From positions 555,924 to 619,923 of the forward strand of contig JXTB01000014.1 of the NCBI GenBank assembly GCA_002914805.1: DNA of 64,000 nucleotides, read 5' to 3'. The translations under genes were made by a program, and so were the position numbers. The stretch comes from Parasponia andersonii (lineage: Eukaryota > Streptophyta > Magnoliopsida > Rosales > Cannabaceae). How positions within the stretch are numbered: position 1 is the stretch's first letter; every line of letters begins with the position of its first letter. Under the pieces are notes generated by a model. The model saw only the letters and a list, made by a program, of their open reading frames with translations. It was not told the DNA's origin and ran no database searches. Shown here one piece after another: positions 60,121 to 64,000 of the stretch.

Positions 60121-62269
60121 CAGTCCCGGATTGAATGCAATCCGACAATAATATTTATTATGATGCATATACATACATATAAAAAATTAATCCAAATGGG
60201 CACGACGTGACCAATAACATACATAAAACGAAAAATAAAATGGGTGCCAGTTATTAATATTCCGGCAAAAAAGCTATTTAGTGCTGTCTGATTATTTGCT
60301 CTTTTCTCATATTGTTTATATATCATATTAGTTTAAGAGTCTCTTGGATTTTAATGCATATCTCTAGTAAGTTGTCCCTGCGTTATCCTCTAAAAGACAT
60401 TATACTTCGATCTTAGCAACAAGTCTTTTCATCAATATCTATTGTGGTACGCATTTTTAAAAAAGAGCAAAATATATTGAATATATCAAACTATTAGCTA
60501 GGTGGCTATATAGCTAGTCCGATTTGCTTAATGATCGATTTAAGTTCAATTCATCTAGGTAATTAAACAAGGAAACACACTTTCGATAATGTTTAATGTA
60601 GATAAAAGGAAATTTGTTACGAGTCTTGTCATATTCTTTAATCTTTCTTATGTTAAAAGCAATGTTGTTATTTCAATAAAAGCAATGTGATTAATTAATT
60701 AATTTGGAAAGCACTGTAAAATTAATGGCTCATTAATGTGTGTATAATCATCAGTTGATCTAATTGTATTGTAATTAATATCCAATCATATAATTGGAGA
60801 AAAAAGTATACTATGGACGACCGCGTGAATGAATTAGAAGGATTAATTTTTGAATTCAACGTAAAATATTGCAATATTGGTGAATTTTGTCACTGTATTG
60901 GGATCAAGAGATCGACAAGAAACTCAATGATTGAACAAGTTGTAATTATACAATTAATAGACTAAATTCCAAGAGTTTGGGATGATTTGTCAGCCGAACG
61001 TAAAGTTTTTGTTATGCTACAACACGTAAGTGTTATTATATATATTTGACCAAAGTGCAGTTCCACAAGATATTGATCATCATAAATATATAATAGCGGC
61101 CTATGGGTCAATGGAAAGAACTAGAGCGATAACTCCACAAATACATAAATAATATTATTAAATTGTAGCTTCCCATTGATCTCCTACAACTGGTTTGGCC
61201 CCAAAACACAATGAAAGAGCAAAAATTTTATGTATTACCAAAAAAAGTAACTATTATTTAAGCTCAATTATTCAACTTATAGAATATGTATTGCATTTCC
61301 CTGAAAAAAAAAGTTCATATATTTAATGCTATTACTAGTTATTGTTACTACTGCTTACCATCTAAGAACTATTATAAAATATTTAAGCACAACTAATTTC
61401 TAATTGTATATATACGCTTTGATCAATTAGTGAGCGCGCTTTCCATTAACGAGCAGCTGTGGCTGATTTGGACACGCGAGCTTATAGCTAGCCTTGGAGG
61501 AACTAGATGAGGAAATTACGTATTATATATCAAGATGAAATCGTACCTAAGAGAATGAAAATACTTAAGAAATTTTCAGACATTTTAAATCAAATCAAAT
61601 CAATCAATCATATATACCAAATTACATGCATGATTAGAAACCCAACTTTAATTGCATGCAGCTCAGGATCATCATAAGGAGAACTAGAATGAAAACATTA
61701 GTAGTCAGACGATAACTACTTGTACTATATCTCCTCATCATGATATAATGCAAATCAAATCAGAAAAAGAAAAAGAGAAACCCTTTCTTCATTTTGTTTG
61801 GATGCATTCATTACATGCCGTTGATTAGACATGGTTTTACAAGTGGCAAATTAATTCTATCCTTGTTCCATCTATGCTTAGATTCCGTGCATTTTTTCCA
61901 TCCACGTGGCATATACACATGCGGCTTCGACACTAAACGGCCTTGGCCACAGATTTTTTTTTTTTTTTCCTTCCAACATTAACATATATATGTATATATA
62001 CATAGTGGAGCCAAAATTGAAAATGCCTATCCTTTAATAAGTATTTCTTTTTTTGAGACCCCAATATTAAAGATCAAGAAGGATACCGATCGGTTAATTA
62101 TTTTGTGATTAGAAATGTAAAATATTAGAGTAATGCTAGGGATATTCAAAATTTGTACAAATATTTTATACGAAATAATATGAAAAAACAACGATTCATC
62201 TCAAAGTGATATCACGCTATTAAAAGTCACATAGTTGAAAATAATTTACATTGGTCTGTTTAAGTTTTC
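58018..62269. other. Long intergenic stretch, no gene recognised
   Basis: AT-rich. It holds a (TA)n run at about 60087-60119 and many short A and T tracts. No protein domain, RNA gene or transposon ends could be supported. A weakly coding-like stretch near 60813-61025 is discussed under rejected items. Confidence 0.35.
60087..60119. repeat. (TA)n microsatellite
   Basis: A run of TA dinucleotides interrupted once by TTTA. Confidence 0.9.
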
Positions 62270-62880
62270 GTTGTCCTAACATCTTAGTCGTAACAAAAAA
62301 TATTATGTATTACTTAGTACATTTTTTTTTGATACTAGCCTTTACGAATTTCTATTTTTTTTTTTAAAAGAGAATAGTGTTAGAGATGGAAACTCTTTTG
62401 AAACTCTTATACCAAAATTTTTTCGACAAACTTATATGGAAAGTAAACTAATTTTATGTTATATTCTTTAATTGGTAAATAATTTATTAAATTATCAATA
62501 TAAATTAATTATATTTAACAGTTGATAAAAATGGCGACTCACTTTATCAGTTAGTTGGTACGAAAATATGATTAATTAATTTCACTAAAAAAAAAGGAAG
62601 GAACACTATTCAGTGATAAATTAAAAAGTGACATTTAGTCAGAACTAAAAATTTTTTGTAATTAAAAGATAATATTTGGTCACAAGTTATTACTAATGTA
62701 CTTTTAATCACAGTTTTTTATGTATACTAATGAGATTATTTGTGACTGAAAATATATTTAGTTAAAATAAATTGATTTTTTAGTTACGGCATAACGATAA
62801 TGATATTTCTTTAAGCCACAAAAGTTTTACTTTTAATCATAACCTTTGGTGTGACTAAAAGTGAAGCATTTTGTTTATCA
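62270..62880. repeat. 'GTGACTAAAA' family DNA-element relic
   Basis: Several copies of TTAGTCGTAACA, TGACATTTAGTCA, TTTGGTCAC and GTGACTAAAAGTGAAG in both orientations. The CATAACGATAATGATATTTC block matches the relic at 43265-43740. No open frame. Borders are uncertain. Confidence 0.5.
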
Positions 62881-64000
62881 GAATGAGCTCCTTAACATTA
62901 TTAAATGGAATAGTGAAGATAGGTATGAATTCCTGCTTAAATAGTAATAAGAACCTTCACCAATTATATTAATTCAAATTTGAACTCTTTACAAATGAAT
63001 ATTAAGAAAATTTTCTTTAGCGGAAAGAGGTCCTGGGCATTATTTATTACTTTTTTGTGAGAAATTAAGAGGTAGGATATAATTAGCTCCTACACCATTA
63101 ATATTCTAAAAAACTGTATATTGACTTGGTTAAAAATGTGAAATTAATTATATAATAAGAGACAAATGTAATGGGTGCTTTAGGTGCTAACACTCGCCGT
63201 ACGTACTAAGTTAAGAATTGTAAGTTTGCACCTATAAATTAACATTTGTCTATATAGACTCAATTTTTATTAGTACGTGATTTTAGCGGTTCACTTGTGA
63301 CTCATAGTTAACAATAATACAATAGTTTTGGTCCTATTACACAGCTAGGTAGTTTAAAATGCTTTAGTGAACGCACCACAATAGGTGGAGAGAAAAACAG
63401 CGAAACAAGAGATTTTCATATCAAAAGAGTAAATGCATCAAAATTGCGTTGTTTGGTAGGCTTTAGCCTGTCGCCCTTTGATCCAATATATTATTGGTTC
63501 TCTTTTCAGTTCCTAAACTTTAAAAATGATCAATATCTTTTTGTAAGCTGTTTTCATATCCCAACAAGGAAGGCAATAACTCTAAAGATCTCTGTTGATG
63601 GATCTTATTTGAAGCTATAGATCACGAACATATACGTGTACATGTACATATAACTTCGAAATATTTATAACGTATAGTATTATATTAATATCTTGAAGTA
63701 CCTGGACAAAAGTATTTCTCACTAGTGGAACTGTATACGTTAACTTTCACTAGTGAAAATATGAAAATAGTATAAGATTAACATATCCATTTCTCTACAT
63801 CGTTCCAACAGAGGCACGTGTATTTGCATACGATAAGTGTCCTAATGGTTGTTCCCATCACCTAAAATAGCTTTAGTACTGAATTTTTTAATGACATGTA
63901 AAAGAAAAAAAATTAGAAGACCTGATAAAATTAAAACAAGGTTATTATTAGTACAAGAGGTTAGTTATTAAAGCACCTGAGTTACCTTAAAGCTAGCTAT
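62881..64000. other. Intergenic to window end, nothing recognised
   Basis: AT-rich, with no coding, RNA or repeat-end signal I can support. Confidence 0.35.

Noticed and set aside
60813-61025. Weak coding-like stretch beginning ATGGACGACCGCGTG
   Set aside because: It is interrupted by a stop, no family is recognisable, and there is no second exon. Not enough to call a gene or pseudogene.

Overview
The window is nuclear DNA of a flowering plant, most likely a eudicot. The evidence is GT-AG introns, a NAC transcription factor, a plant-type DHHC acyltransferase, plant transposon families and endogenous pararetrovirus DNA. The DNA is AT-rich and mostly transposon-derived. I cannot name the species.

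Layout. 1-5962: two long direct repeats (LTRs) around a non-coding core, a LARD-like retroelement on the minus strand. 6059-6992: one LTR of a second retroelement. 6993-8431: a decayed partial copy of the large gene downstream, split by a Tourist-like MITE and followed by a hAT element with a perfect 8-bp target-site duplication (TSD). 11607-20207: an intact three-exon gene for a ~1721-residue GHKL-ATPase protein of the plant sacsin/NO VEIN-like type. 20605-30046: endogenous caulimovirid DNA as two convergent copies, giving inverted arms of about 3.5 kb. 30534-31624 (-): an N-myristoylated acidic protein of unknown function. 33130-34175 (-): a NAC factor. 34798-35630: a solo LTR with a 5-bp TSD. 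35694-42494: a decayed 6.8-kb CACTA transposon with a 3-bp TSD. 46228-47616 (+): TIM8, a small mitochondrial chaperone. 48282-51315 (-): a DHHC protein S-acyltransferase. 57946-58017 (-): tRNA-Gln(UUG). The rest is intergenic, AT-rich and littered with MITE relics.

The genes look like unrelated neighbours, not a pathway cluster. TIM8 and the acyltransferase are convergent. The complete gene models were built by joining exons at GT-AG sites with the reading frame kept; exon coordinates are in each entry.

Most worth following up: the inverted pararetrovirus pair, a possible natural hairpin source of antiviral small RNAs; five tandem ~110-residue modules in the GHKL protein together with an altered nucleotide-binding motif; the GC-rich tandem hairpin block inside the LARD-like element; the site II plus telo-box promoter of TIM8; and tandemly duplicated blocks carrying a tRNA-derived head next to the tRNA gene.
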